From Ilex aquifolium (lineage: Eukaryota > Streptophyta > Magnoliopsida > Aquifoliales > Aquifoliaceae), in contig OX637394.1 of assembly GCA_951799425.1 (NCBI GenBank), forward strand, positions 43,015,642 to 43,079,641: 64,000 bases of DNA. Reading direction: 5' to 3'. Each line of letters starts with the position of its first letter. Within the stretch, counting starts at the first letter, position 1. Both the position numbers and the translations under genes were made by a program. The notes under the pieces are model-generated. The model saw only the letters and a program-made list of their open reading frames with translations. It had not been told where the DNA came from and made no database searches. Shown here one piece after another: positions 44,774 to 57,030 of the stretch.

Positions 44774-45334
44774 GAGAATGACTACGGTACCTAAAGAGGC
44801 GTCGTATTGAAAGTTACAATGTTATTAATATCAAATTATAATTGTTTGAGAGTCTAAGTTACAGCACCGAGAGTCGTGAATATTGTGATCATTTATGAGA
44901 AACACGATTTTTAAATGTAAGTTACATCTTTGACATATAAAACTACAATTGATTAAGATCAGGGTAAAAAAAATAGACACTCCCTGAATTTTAGCAATAT
45001 TAGACGGACACTCCCTAATATTTTATAAATAATATAGAAACCCTCCATTTTACAAATAAAATCGTATTTCTAAACCCTCAAAAAATTTGGAGAAGGGCAA
45101 ATATTACACGAACACCCCCTAAAGTTACATTTTTTGAAGGGTCTCCATATTATTTGTAAAATATCAGGGGGTGTCTGTATTTTTTACCCTTAAAATTATT
45201 CATGATTGATTACAATATTTAAGATCGGTTATGAATAGTTATAACTTGTGCTTTGTAAGGTGTAAATTGATTTTTTAAAAATATTGTTTTCGATACAATA
45301 TTTAAATTTTTTGTTAGTACCATAGATCTTTTCC
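44774..45334. mobile_element. Mutator-like MITE, 561 bp, host of a second insertion
   Basis: The left end GAGAATGACTACGGTACC matches the family end GACTACGGTACC. The right end reversed is GGAAAAGATCTATGGTACT. The flanks CTATGTTTA (44765-44773) and CTTTGTTTA (45335-45343) are a 9-bp duplication with one change. The outer parts resemble 27689-28023. The element at 44962-45189 is nested inside. Confidence 0.75.
44962..45189. mobile_element. 228-bp foldback element nested in 44774-45334
   Basis: GGGTAAAAAAAATAGACACTC is mirrored by the right end reversed, GGGTAAAAAATACAGACACC. The flanks TTAAGATCA and TTAAAATTA agree at 7 of 9. It is a short relative of the foldback family at 30317 and 63520. 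Confidence 0.7.
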
Positions 45335-45428
45335 CTTTGTTTAAGTGCCATATCCATTGTTGAAAACCCTTCTAATCCCTCAAAACTAAGGCATCCATGT
45401 TATTATGCATTGAATTAACAACTAAATA

Positions 45429-45561
45429 ATCCTCAGTGGTGTTTGGTAGTTGAATCTGATATTTAGTAATCCAGAGATTTCAGGTTTAATCCCTTCCCAC
45501 ACTTCTTAAGAGCTAGCCACCATTATCTTTTTACAGACATATCCTAACCCAACTCAAGAAA
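45429..45561 (+). mobile_element. Short SINE, 133 bp, exact 17-bp duplication
   Basis: GAATTAACAACTAAATA is found at 45412-45428 and 45562-45578. The body starts CAGTGGTGTTTGGTAGTTGAATC (A-box-like), has CAGGTTTAATCCC (B-box-like), and ends CTCAAGAAA. A related copy without visible duplication lies at 46494-46628. Confidence 0.82.
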
Positions 45562-45879
45562 GAATTAACAACTAAATATGATTGATAGATGCAATTGATC
45601 ATTTTTGTTTGATGAGAGTTTCAGAGACGAAGTATGTATCTTTTAAATTCGCCGGTAAACACATAAATATATCAGAATTTTCTTTTGACAGTGAAATTTA
45701 AGGCTTTAATATAATAGCTTTTGAAGGTTTTCTATCCGAACTTATCCGACGGATTTAATACTATTGACAAGCATACAGAGAAGTCGGCAAAATTTCTTTC
45801 GGTGCACATAGAAAATCAACACCAGGAGCAAGAAACACGCCGATATTATTTATTTAATATTACAGTTAAAAAATTGAAT

Positions 45880-46215
45880 TCTCGATTTATAAAAGTATAA
45901 CAATGGTCAGGATTGATTCAACTCTCATCTATTTTGATCCAATGATACAAAATTCATCTCAAAATTTTTTTTTTCCGCTAAAAAATATTATCTTATTTAC
46001 ACGTCTCTAATGTTAGACAATTCAACCAACACTAATTCACTCTTACCTCTTTCTTTTCTCTCCCTACCTCTCTCTTGTTTTCTTTTTGTTCACTTTGATT
46101 TTAAATTGTGTAACTAAAGAAAAAAAATAAAAATAAATTATTATTTTTATGATCAATATTTAATTTTTGATATTGCAGAATATTTTCGGGTATGAGATTA
46201 TTGTTAGTGAACATA
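45880..46215. repeat. Dispersed CT-rich repeat, copy A
   Basis: It shares its order with 57405-57735: TATAAAAGTATAACAA, then CTCTCTC-rich block, then TTTAATTTTTGATATTGCAG and a terminal TTGTTAGT. It is probably a transposon of unknown type; the ends are undefined. Confidence 0.5.
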
Positions 46216-46493
46216 TAAAACAAATATAGAATGAAATACTTAGAGTCAACTTTTTCCTCCCTCAAATTTGTTGGATAGTGCTACTGTGCCGAAATTTATT
46301 TTTTGATATCATAATGAAAAATAGTTTTTGATCATTGATCTTTCTTTGATTTAACCATGACTGTTGATCGTAAAAATAGTAGAATAAAAAATAATGAAAC
46401 AACAAATTTTACAATTATTACATTTTTATGTAATAAAAAATATATTGTTTTTGGTTACCGTTATCTCGGATCCCAAAGTCATTTTCTCCCAAC

Positions 46494-46628
46494 TCTTAAG
46501 GGTGGTTTAGTTATTGAACTTAATTTTTGATAATTCAGAGGTCTCAGATTCAATTATTTCTGACACCTTATCCCTTGAGGGTCAGCCACTCTTGTTCCTC
46601 AGGAACATGCTCTAATTCAGTCCAAGCC
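46494..46628 (+). mobile_element. SINE copy related to 45429-45561
   Basis: GGGTGGTTTAGTTATTGAAC (A-box-like), GGTCTCAGATTCAATTA (B-box-like) and GTCAGCCACTCTTG correspond to parts of the element at 45429. The target duplication is not visible. Confidence 0.55.
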
Positions 46629-48029
46629 ACGGTGATAACCATTGAATTTAAAAGAATAATCGATTCAAATCTAGACATCCTGTAACAAAATAAAAAAAAA
46701 AAATCTTCTTGGTAATCGGTGCATGATTACATGCATGTGACCACCCAACAACTAAAGCCTAGATTATCTCTTAGAAACCAACTTGTTTATATGTCAAACT
46801 GTTTACTGTCCCCTTTTTTATTATTTTTTTTTTTTTTAAAAAAGGCTATATTTTTTCATTTTCATTTTCATGGAGATTGGATTTTCTGATTGTTTGGCTT
46901 ATTCTAATTAAATACTGATGTATCATTTGATAACGTGTTTTTTAAAGTAATTTTTTTAATCAAAAATTGAACAAGATGAACAAGATTCAAGAGAAAAAAG
47001 AAAAAAAAGAGGGACAAGTTTGCAGTTAGGTTGACAATGAATGATGGGAAGACCTTAATTTATGACTATTTACCCAACAAAAAAATGTTTTTCTTTTTCC
47101 ATAAACCGACTTGAATCAATTTTTTAATTGAAAGAACTTATTGTCAACTTTTTTCAAATATGAATCTATCTGATTCAAAAGGGGACAATGTGCATCAATA
47201 TCTCAATTTCAATTCAACCATGGGTTTGATTCACACTCTATATTCTAAGAAATATTTACCATCCGAAAAGAGAAAGAAACAGAGTCTTTGTCTAAAGAAA
47301 TGCGTTCAGAAAGAGCAGATGTTTTTGATTAAAAGTAGTGGTCTTTATTGTCACATAAACCCTTCAAAGAAATCGGTTTGAACATTTGAAAAAAATAAGA
47401 AGAGAAATTATAAATATTATATCGCACTTATATATATATATATATATATGAATCATTAATAATTGAAGTAATTAAAATATTCAATGTTGAAAATGATGCA
47501 TCAACTTGAGAATGGAGTACACAACTTGAGAATGGAGTACACAACATGAAAATCTCACTATCGATCTGTTTGAAAATTGTATCTTTACTTCTTTCATGGT
47601 GTCCCCTAACTGTACTAATAAATAACTGGTCCTTAGTTCAAGGGTCTCTAGTCTACACCTCTTATAAAAGTTTTCAAGGGGTATCTCTTTCTTTGTCTTC
47701 TATTTTATATATGGTTATGGCCCAGTTTGTATCTAGATTTTCAACATTTTTAAGTAATTTAATAATTGTTTAATTGACATATACGCGTCTGCATCATCGT
47801 CATCAAAATTCCAATCTACTTAAATCTTATACTTTATTAATTTTAAGGGTCGTATTTATTTCTGGGTGTAGGTGTGAGTATGAGTGTGGATAGAAATATG
47901 ACCGTGTATTAGAGGACTTCTCTTTGTTGGGTACTCATAAGAACATCATACAAGGCTTGGTTGTTCTTTGGGTCAAGACAACCATTAAAAAAGAGGGAGA
48001 AAACTTAAGGTGATTCACATTAAAAAGCC
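46629..48029. other. Gene-free interval
   Basis: AT-rich DNA with short frames only. A (TA)n tract lies near 47431-47449 and a short tandem duplication (ACAACTTGAGAATGGAGTAC-like) at 47502-47541. No conserved coding stretch was found. Confidence 0.5.
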
Positions 48030-48170
48030 AATAACACCATCCATCTAATTTATTGATCTAATTTGTTATCCTAGTCAAATATTGTCATATGAATTGAGAT
48101 TCACTATCAATCAAATAGTTATGATGAATTACGCCAACAAATTAGGTCAGACAATTAGTTTCAATAGCTT
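48030..48170. repeat. Hairpin MITE copy
   Basis: CTAATTTATTGATCTAATTT at left pairs with ACAAATTAGGTCAGACAATTAG at right. The internal GAGATTCACTATCAATCAAA matches the family core. The ends are approximate. Confidence 0.5.
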
Positions 48171-49089
48171 ATTATAACACTAGCTATAAGAGGAACATGG
48201 ATAACTAGAGAGAATGACGTTATGATCCTCACCAATGACTGATCTTTAACTTAGTTTCAATGGATAATGGAAGACAATCGGTCGAGTCGTGTCTTGTTTG
48301 GTTCGTATTTAGTTTAAGTCATGTTATATTGAGTTCATGTCGTGTATAAGTGCATGTTTAATAAGTTCGTATTATTTGCAGTTGAGTTCGCACTTATTTA
48401 ATTGGTTTAACAAATCTACTTATTTATTGTTGGAACTTGTTAAGATTACAATTGTATAAGCGTGTAAACATATCCCGTCCTCTAATTATGTCACACACCA
48501 AGAGGCGGAGTCAAAAATTTAACTCAAAGTGGGCCTTTAATTGCATGTTAGAGTTTTTATACCGATAAAAACAAGCTGATATGTTGATATTTATTTACAT
48601 AGCCCGATCGCGTGCAAATAAAGACTAATTACATGCAAATTCCAAGTAATTTCATACAACAAAAAAAGCAAAAAATCTGCAAATCGACTGAGTTGTAGAG
48701 ATCCTAACACCGTAAAAAATATATATTAAATATTCAATTACAAACCAAACACAACTTATATTCTCAAAAAATAATAAAATAAAAACCTCTTCAACTAATA
48801 ACGATAGGATTATGTAATTTTATTAAAAATTATAAAATGACTCTTGTGTGTTCAAAATTTATTTGAGCTTGTTTGAAAGTTGTATGTACGTGCCCGTAGC
48901 CATTGAGGGTTCGCCGGGGACCACCCCGGGGCCAAGGGTAGCTCCACACACACCGACATTTACACCCAAAAAAAAAAATCCCACTTTCAGTGGAAAATGG
49001 TAATTTGACAGCTGCTAACTCTATGTTCTATGCTATTTTGCAAGACCAGAACTTTTTGCTGAGTTTCTTTTCTAATTCTTTTTCAATGG

Positions 49090-49297
49090 TTAGGGGTGTC
49101 CGAATTAGTTTAAGTACGTATCGACTAATTCTCTTCTCAATCCGGTCCAGTCAAAAACAGATCATCAATGATGGGACTAGGGTATTCATGAAAAATAAAT
49201 ATCTCATGGCTTGACCCTCAAAGAGTTATCAAAATTCAAATTTAAGACGTTTGAATTTATAATTCGTCTCTATTATCACTTGAACTACCTTATATCG
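49090..49297 (-). mobile_element. SINE copy
   Basis: Minus-strand copy of the family at 41895 with head GGTAGTTCAAGTGATAATA and the shared GGGTATTCATGAAAAATAAATATCTCATGG core on the plus strand. The tail lies near 49090. Confidence 0.6.
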
Positions 49298-50946
49298 TTA
49301 AGATTCTATCATACAAGATTGAAGAGTTGCCTATGTTTACTTTTTGGTGCTATAATTAATCTATTTAATTCCCTATTTAAATGCAACCCATGGTTGCAAC
49401 TAGACTTGGAAGTTGCTCCATCTTATAAGTACTTCTACGTCGGTATTGAACTTCATTTATTATTGACCAGTAAGACGTGGACACATCACCACGATTTTCA
49501 TATCAACCATTTAATGAAGAAGAAATGCTTCTTTCTCACCAAAAAATCCACTAATCTTGTTCCATTGAAGAGAGAGAGAGAGAGAGAGAGTTAACCCGAA
49601 GTTCACCTCAAATAATAAGATTTCTCTCGCACCAACCAAAAGTTCCCATTTTGAGTCCTAGGGCCACCTACCAAAAACTTAAGTCTCGTGATTTAATTGA
49701 CACGTGTGGTTAGTGAAGCATTGCACGAGCCTCGGAGATTTTCTTCAATGGCTATACAAGTCGTTTAGTTTGATAATAAATTGTTGAAGTTTCCTCCGAG
49801 TCACCAAGAGAGCGAGAGAGGGCGGGGGGGATTAGAGATGGGGGATTATATGGACATGAAAAGTGCATTGTATTCATCTTTCTAAGAAAAAAATAATACT
49901 AGTTGGATTTTATTTTTGGCCTAATTTTATTGTAGCTAGTAGATTAGTGATGAGTTCCAAAATTATACGGGACCCACTTTTAATATTCTAATAGTTATAT
50001 GGAATCCCGAATTAAGTCACCAAATTAAGTGGAATTTGCATTTTTTTTAACAAGTTTAAAATATTAACCTTTTCTTTTAATTCCATGGATATGGATACAA
50101 ACAAAAGAGAGAATAAAGATGCATGGTTTTAGTTGAATCACGTTTAAGAGCAACTCCAACGCTGCTGGTCATTCTTCTTTTTTAGCTATTTTGGCGAACA
50201 ACACTAAAAAATTTGGCCCCAACCCACTAGCCATTCTTCTCGCCAAAATCTAGGAGGTCTTCATCCTAGCCAGATCTGGAGAGTCCAAATTGCTCGCCAC
50301 TTGCAGCTTGGCTTTCTCTCCCTTCAGTCGTTACTACCTCCTTCCCTACCAGGTATGTCTTCCTTCATCCAATCTCTCTATTTCTGCTCCCTACCACATA
50401 CACTCGCTACCACTCACAAAACGACACGAACACTCACCACTCGCACAACGAACACACATTGTCGCACATGCGAAGCTGCTGCCCCCAGGTATGTCTTCCT
50501 TCACCCTCTTGTCGAATTGGGGTTTTTTTTGGCTTTTTTTAATTAGGTCAGAGAACTAGCAAAAAAAAAAAAAGAATTAGTACTGAGATATTTAATTCAA
50601 TTCTTATGTTTTTTGGCCTTTTTTGAATGGTTATTGTCTTTTTTGAATGGGTGTATGCAGATGTTCTACTGATTTTTTATATTTGGGTTGATGATGATCA
50701 TGCCATGTTTATTTTGGGTATGCGTATACACAAACATTTATGGTGATAATATTTCAAAGAGTTTTCAAAGTTTTAAATTGACATCACTGCTCCTATTGTT
50801 GTGATTACATAATAAATTGACATTAGTGATATTTTATGCTTTGGGTTGGATTCTATTTGAAATTTGATTAAAATTATTGTTATAGTATGTTTTGGGTTGA
50901 ATTACATGAATAATGTATATTTTAGGTTAAATTCTAGGCATTACGT

Positions 50947-52037
50947 ATGGAACCATTTGAACATGGATATTACTACACCAATTTCTTGAACGACGGAATA
51001 AACTTAGATGAGTTTAACACTCAATCAGTAGACCAAATAGGTCATTCTTCACCAATATCATCTCAAATAGAATCCACCACCAAAAAGGTTCAAGGCGGCA
51101 ACTTTACAATTGAGGAGGACTTAGTTTTAATCTTGGGTTGGCTGAATATTAGCGTGGATGTCGTGCATGGAAATGAGCAAAAATCTAAAACGTATTGGCT
51201 AAGGGTTTAGGAGTACTTCAGCGAATACAAACCCCAGCCAGATTGTAATCGCAATCAAGTTTCTTTGATGCATCGTTGGTCGACAATTCAACTAGCCGCC
51301 AATAAATTTTGTGGCTGCTTTGACCAAATTGAAAGGTTCAATCAAAATGGTCTGACTGAGAAAGACAAGGTATGAATGCATTTTAATTACAAGTGTAAAA
51401 ATAAGGCATTTTTCTTTTATGATACATATTATTATTGTACAATATTTAGATCCGTGATGCAAAGAATGTGTACAAGGAACTGCATAAATGTTCTTTTCCA
51501 TTTAAATATTATTGGAATGAGTTACGGTATCAACCAAAATGGATGGAGGATTCTCAGTCTAAGAAGCAAAAAATAAAAGGTGGTGCAACTCCTAACAGCT
51601 CTAATCCTTCAACACCAGAATCGATAAACAAAGGAGATGACAGTGGTTCATATGGGGGCCTGGAGAGGCCAACTGGAAGGAAGGCTGTGAGAGAGCGAGC
51701 AAGAAAGTCAAAGAGTAAACTCTCTGAAAGCGATAATTCAAGTTCAACCTATTTCGTGAAACTATTTGAAGAATTGAAAGAGAAGAAAAAGATGTTGACG
51801 GAGAAAAAAATCGAATTCATGGAAAAATCATATCTTCAAGAACAAGAGAAACTAGCTCATGATAAATAGCGATTGGCTGTTGAACAAGAAAGACTAATTC
51901 ATGATAAAGAGAAGATACAAATAAAACAATTGAAGGAGGAAGATAAAATAATGTTGATGGACACGAGTGTCATGCCTCCAATTCAAGCTGAATATTTTAA
52001 GCGCCGCCAGATGGAAATCATGGGAAAGAAAATGTAG
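50947..52037 (+). pseudogene. Harbinger ORF1 protein (Myb-like / NAM-associated), with stops
   Basis: Exons are 50947-51369 and 51450-52037 with a GT-AG intron, in frame overall (337 codons with the stop). The first exon carries a trihelix/Myb-like region (GNFTIEEDLVLILGWLN, then YKPQPDCNRNQVSLMHRW, then KFCGCFDQIERFNQNG). The second ends in a charged coiled coil as in NAM-associated proteins (RPTGRKAVRERARKSK). In-frame stops are at 51208-51210 and 51867-51869. In active elements this protein helps the transposase bind and enter the nucleus. Confidence 0.8.
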
Positions 52038-52199
52038 CTCTTTCTTATTCATAGACTAACAACTTTTGAGTAGTAGTATAACAAACAAGTATTGTAATAT
52101 TATGCATGCTTAAATATTCGTAGAAAATTCGTAACATATTATTGCCTAAAACATTCTATGCATAATCCACAGATGCTCGACTAGATCAGTTTGAAGTCT

Positions 52200-53451
52200 T
52201 GAATGAGTGTCTCTGTCTCAAATGTGATGTTGAGTATGAATAAATTGAAGCAGTTCTGAACTCCGTTTGGATATCAATGTAGGAGTAGGAATTTCATCTG
52301 ATGCATCATAATAAAGTCCACTTCGTTACTGTCCATCTCATCATCGACAATGATGTTATGCAATATTATGTATGCCTTCATAATATCCTTAAACACTTCA
52401 AGTTTTCAGAAACGTGCTGGTCCACGAACTATAGCAAATCGTGCTTGGAGCACTCCAAAATCTCTCTCAACATCTTTTCTGGCTGACTCTTGAGTTTGTG
52501 CAAAATGTATTTGCTTATTGCCTCTTGGAGATGTAATTGTTTTGACAAACGTGGCCCACTTTGGATATATACCATCAGCAAGATACTATCTCATAGTATA
52601 ATCGTTTCCATTGACGGAGTAATTGACCGGATGAGCCCTACCTTCCGAAAGAAGAGTAAAAACAAAAGAGCGTTCTAGCACATTTATATCATTGTGGGAT
52701 CCAGGTAACCCAAAAAGGCATGCCAAATCCATAGATCATATGAAGCCACCGTCTCTAAAATAATTGTTGGTTCATGGACGTGACCAGAGTACATACCTTT
52801 CCATGTTGTTGGACAATTCTTCCATCTCCAATGCATGCAGTAAATGCTATCAAGCATCCCAGGAAACTCACGTCTCTCACCGATTGCTAATAATCTGGCA
52901 GTCTCTACGCTGTTTGGTGACCTAAGGTACTCATCAGAATAAATTGCTACTATAACCGATACAAATCTTTGCAAGCTTTCTATTGTGGTGCTTTCGCCGA
53001 TTCTCACATAATCATTAACAACATCTGTTGCAACTCCATAGACAAACATTCTTATAGCGGCAGTCATCTTTTGAAGGGGAGACAAGCCAATATTCCCAAG
53101 AACATCTCTCTTTTGGACAAAATATGGATCATAAGATTTTACCATGGATAGAATACGAACGAAAAAAGATCGATTCATTCAAAACCTCCTCCGAAATAAA
53201 TTTGGGGGATAGGTAGGCGATTCAACAAAATAATCGCGATAAAGTCTCTCAAGCTCTTCAACTCGATTGGGAAAAATAACAGAATGATCTTGAATAGAAC
53301 CACGATGTATTATGGAGCTATTCTCAGTATTGAGTTTCTCCATTGTCATAGTAGCAACCGCTAATATCTCCAATTCATCATCGGAGTCAGAATCATTAAG
53401 AATTATCTTCAATTTACCATCACGAGTCATAACAAAGAAATATGAGTGCAA
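52200..53451 (-). pseudogene. Harbinger DDE transposase, inactivated
   Basis: The minus-strand frame starts at 53451 (or 53427) with an acidic leader, then FPNRVEELERLYRDYF and YPPNLFRRRF. Breaks are a TGA at 53179-53181, a one-base loss in a T run near 52715 and an in-frame TAG near 52584. The first catalytic Asp is replaced by Tyr (SIYCMHW where the family has SIDCMHW). The [10 protein letters not shown] block and the [13 protein letters not shown] block with the last acidic residue are still readable further down. The right limit is approximate. Confidence 0.85.
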
Positions 53452-53786
53452 TATCAGTAAAATAAATTTGAGATATATGACAATGAGAATGAGGAGGTTC
53501 TATTTATACTTTTTAAAAAATATGACCGTTGAAAGTATGACCGTTGTAAAATTTAAAATTTGAAATTTTGATGATACTCCGTTATCATTATTGTGCTTAC
53601 GTTTTACGCCACGTGGTATTTTTGAATTATATCATTGAAAATTAGTTAAAATTAGTTGAAGTAGTTAATTAAAATAGAGAGCGTGGTTTTAGTGAATTTT
53701 AAAAAGTGACTAGTTAAAGTAGATAATCTAATATTTAAATATATTTTAAGTAACTATTTTACTGAGCAGTGTTGGAATTGCTCTAA

Positions 53787-55429
53787 TAACTGTCCAACAT
53801 TTATGTACAAATCAAAACTTTTTGACACCCTTTTGAACCATTCTGTGGAATTAGCTAGATCTTCATTAGTTCATTCTTGTCCCCGCCTTACTTTTGGACC
53901 CTACTAGGCGCCGGAACTAAAATTCTCTTTCCACACTTCTTCACTTGGCCCTTTCGTAAGCTTCCCACATGCCAAATTGCCAATGAACATATTCTTTGTC
54001 AAACAAATGGATGCAAGTGAAGCAGGTGCTAACGTGTGGAGAGGGAATTCCTTCTGCTTTTTTTGACTTCTTTTGAATAAAGCAACACACTACACACGCA
54101 CACACACACACGGGTATATACTGTTAAATCACAACCAGTATAGCCAAGAGAACAGGCAAAATAAGAGTAGAAAGAGAGGAGCCTTCCTTACCTTGTTCTT
54201 TTTACCCTTTTTTAGAGAGATTCTTTACCTTACCTTCTTTCCTCTTCTCATGGGTGATTTGACAAAGCTAATAAAAAAACGAGCGTAATAGATAAAGTGA
54301 ACCCTACTTCTATATATATTGTAGTTAAAATTGAACACTACTGCTTTTATAATAAATCACAGAATAATCAATTTGTCAACAAAAACTAAACTCTAAAAAT
54401 AAAAGTTTCTCAAAAATCTGTCAAAAAAGAGTGGTAGAGAGAAGTTCATATTGTTTTGAGCTATATTTTGGAGGTAGGGTTTGAGGTTATTCAACCACGG
54501 AAACTGAAATATTTTTTTTGCAATTCAAGTCGAGCCAAGCTTACCCGGATTGAACCACACATTACTTGTGTTCGTCTTGTTCACTCAATTAACTCAAAAA
54601 ACAGGTCAACATCATTTATTTTGTAAAGTTATGGAAACAACTTGTCGTAACAAAATTAATGTTACAACTCATCGATAATATCAATGTCATGGTCACAAGT
54701 GGACTCTCTTAGTTTTGAAGAGAGAGAGAGAGAGAGATGACATTTTCTACGTCCTTTCAATGGCTTATAATACTTCTAGACGTGGAGGACTGGTAGCTTT
54801 ATTTATTTATTTATTTGTGAAATGATTTTTTTTTTCTTTTGAAATTTTTGTTGGTTGTGGTCTTCTTCTATTGACTTTTTGAACTTAGACTTTCTATTTG
54901 AAAAAGGGGGGGGGGGGGGGGGGGGGATGTTCAAATAACAAAAAATAGTAGAACAATATTGAATTTAGTCTTGATAACTTCTTGTTTGGTTCATAGTTTC
55001 ATAAGATATTTATGAGCTTTCATGTTCATCATGGTTGTTTAAATAAGTAATCCATCAGGGATTTTAAGTTGGGGTCCACTTACAAAAATGTGTATCCTAC
55101 TCGAAATCATGATAAATAATTTATTTCGCCTATAATATGACTAATGTTTTAAATTCATCTAATATTGGATGCATGTCTCGTAAAACTGTAGATTTTTTAT
55201 AAAACGAATTAACACGACACAAAATTAATAGGGTATAACTAATTAATTCTTGATACAAATCCAAAATGATACTAACTACTATAACATAAATAATAATTGA
55301 TTGAGTTAGTGTGAAGTATGAGTAATTCAATTTTTATACGGTAAACCCATTTAATTAGTATTATACAAAGAATATATACACACACACACATATTTTATAT
55401 GTTGTGTGGAGTTTTTTTATGTCATTTTA
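53787..55429. other. Gene-free interval with a G21 run
   Basis: AT-rich DNA with a GA microsatellite at 54719-54737 and a pure G run at 54906-54926 after five A. The longest frames are short and resemble nothing. Confidence 0.5.
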
Positions 55430-55612
55430 GAGTAATGCTACACTGACCAAATTTTGGGACCAAATTTGGAGCTCAAATGATATGACAGCATATTATTTGA
55501 AGTCTTTATTGGGGCTCAAATGACATGACACCAAATAAAGAAGCACAAGTCAGCTGCCATGCCATTTGGGCTCCAAATTTGATCCCAAATTTTGGTCAGT
55601 GTAACATTACTG
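55430..55612. mobile_element. 183-bp Mutator-like hairpin MITE, perfect 9-bp duplication
   Basis: The left end GAGTAATGCTACACTGACC and the reverse complement of the right end CAGTAATGTTACACTGACC differ at two positions, and pairing continues through CAAATTTTGGGA. GTCATTTTA is found at 55421-55429 and 55613-55621. Confidence 0.88.
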
Positions 55613-55727
55613 GTCATTTTATTAGATTTTAGATTGAGTATATTTATAATTATGTGGACTTATGGGAAATATATTTAGTCACAAGAGAAATATAGTCTTA
55701 TTTCAGAGTTTTCGATTTTTGTTTGTT

Positions 55728-55938
55728 TTTTGGTTTAATAGTAAGAGGTATTCGGGTCAATTTACAAACACATCAACTAATTTCCTTCCTGATCTAGTGA
55801 AAGGTAGGCCGTCAACGTCGGAACTAGGGTATTCATGAGAGATAAATCTCTCATAGCCTGGTTCTAAGGGATTGCTAAAATTTGAATTCAAAAAGTCTAA
55901 ATTTACAACTCGTCTCTATTACTACTTGAGCTACCTCT
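55728..55938 (-). mobile_element. SINE copy
   Basis: Continuous minus-strand copy of the family split at 29752-30165. The head is GAGGTAGCTCAAGTAGTAAT reversed; the core is ACTAGGGTATTCATGAGAGA; the T-rich left end is the reversed A tail. Confidence 0.65.
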
Positions 55939-56479
55939 TGAACCTTGGGATTAGCTTTTGAATATTGATATAACAATAAAAATGAGACCTTAATTTCAGC
56001 TCTGACATAGTTATGCTGGGTCACTAGATAACTTTATGATGCCGAGGGACAAAACTCCCTGACTAATATGTGGAGTGATATACCTATATTTTCATTTATA
56101 TGTACCAAAAGAATGATACAATAATAAATAAATAAAAGATTTCCTAGTGCTTAAACTGTGATCTTGGGATTGATTTGCATACTCAACCCAATTATCGCAC
56201 TTGATTTCAAGGAGACAAAATTTTTACGAGACAAGAAGTACCATTAGATCAAAGATCCATTGGTTATCGCACTTCCCACATATATTTTACAATATTTTCA
56301 TCCTAAATTAATATGGGTGGTTGAATCAAAATGTCCCATTAAAAAAGCAACTCGACCTCTTGATTTAACCACCACGTGATTTAAGATTTAAAAAAAAAAA
56401 ATCCAAGAAATATTTCAAGCTTATATCATAATTTTTCCAATAATCAAGATTTTTATATTACTACTATTTTGAAAATGTT

Positions 56480-56890
56480 ATCAAACCGATTATGTTACTT
56501 AAATTTAATCTGTTGATTTAATTTATTAAATTAATATCTTGTACTCATTGGATTAATAATAAATCCTAATATTAGATGTGGTGTACTATTGATTTAATAA
56601 AATTAGATCTAAATAATATTATTTTATTAAAAGTAATGACAGATTAATTTGGTAGGAGCAATGTCACGCAGATTTAAAAATATTGACTTAATTATTCACT
56701 GTTATTGATTTAATTATGTGTAGTAGTATTTATTGGGACGGAAATTGTTATTTGGACATAATTTGAAAACCTAATGATGTATAATTATTGGATTGATTAT
56801 AGACTCCATTTAATATTAAAACTCACAATTAATCTAATAGTTATATTAATATCATATTATTAAATCTGTAAATTAGATCCCAACGCATTA
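56480..56890. repeat. Two hairpin MITE-like copies in tandem
   Basis: AATCTGTTGATTTAATTTAT and GGATTAATAATAAATCCTAA (56500-56570), then AATCTAATAGTTATATTAAT and TAAATTAGATCCCAACGCAT (56830-56886), follow the same plan as 22133-22287. Both are strongly diverged and AT-rich. Confidence 0.4.
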
Positions 56891-56990
56891 GGTATTCAAT
56901 TTTTTAAGTTCAAATTGCATTGTCATTTGGGAGACCAGAGGTGCCGGATACTACGTGTCAAAATCAGAGCCTGACATGGGCCCACAGTCA

Positions 56991-57030
56991 TTGACTTGAG
57001 GTGGGGGCCGGTCCCATAAAGTCGTTGACT
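56991..57030 (+). promoter_or_regulatory. Paired W-box sites upstream of the WRKY gene
   Basis: TTGACT lies at 56991-56996 and 57025-57030, with an ABRE-like ACGTGTC near 56953. More TTGAC cores lie at about 57120 and 57208. The area is less AT-rich than its surroundings. The W box is the known WRKY binding site, so auto- or cross-regulation is plausible; it is about 1 kb before the start codon. Confidence 0.4.

Larger units (their letters stand above)
50148..53783. mobile_element. PIF/Harbinger DNA transposon, 3,636 bp, end to end
   Basis: The terminal inverted repeats are GAGCAACTCCAACGCTGCT and, from the right end reversed, GAGCAATTCCAACACTGCT (17 of 19 match). The 3-bp duplication TAA (50145-50147 and 53784-53786) is the Harbinger target type. 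It carries the usual pair of genes in convergent orientation: a Myb/NAM-associated ORF1 on the plus strand and the DDE transposase on the minus strand. Both are broken, so it cannot move by itself. Confidence 0.92.

Noticed and set aside
49211..49594. 127-residue open frame
   Set aside because: It overlaps the head of a SINE and its flank; no conserved domain.
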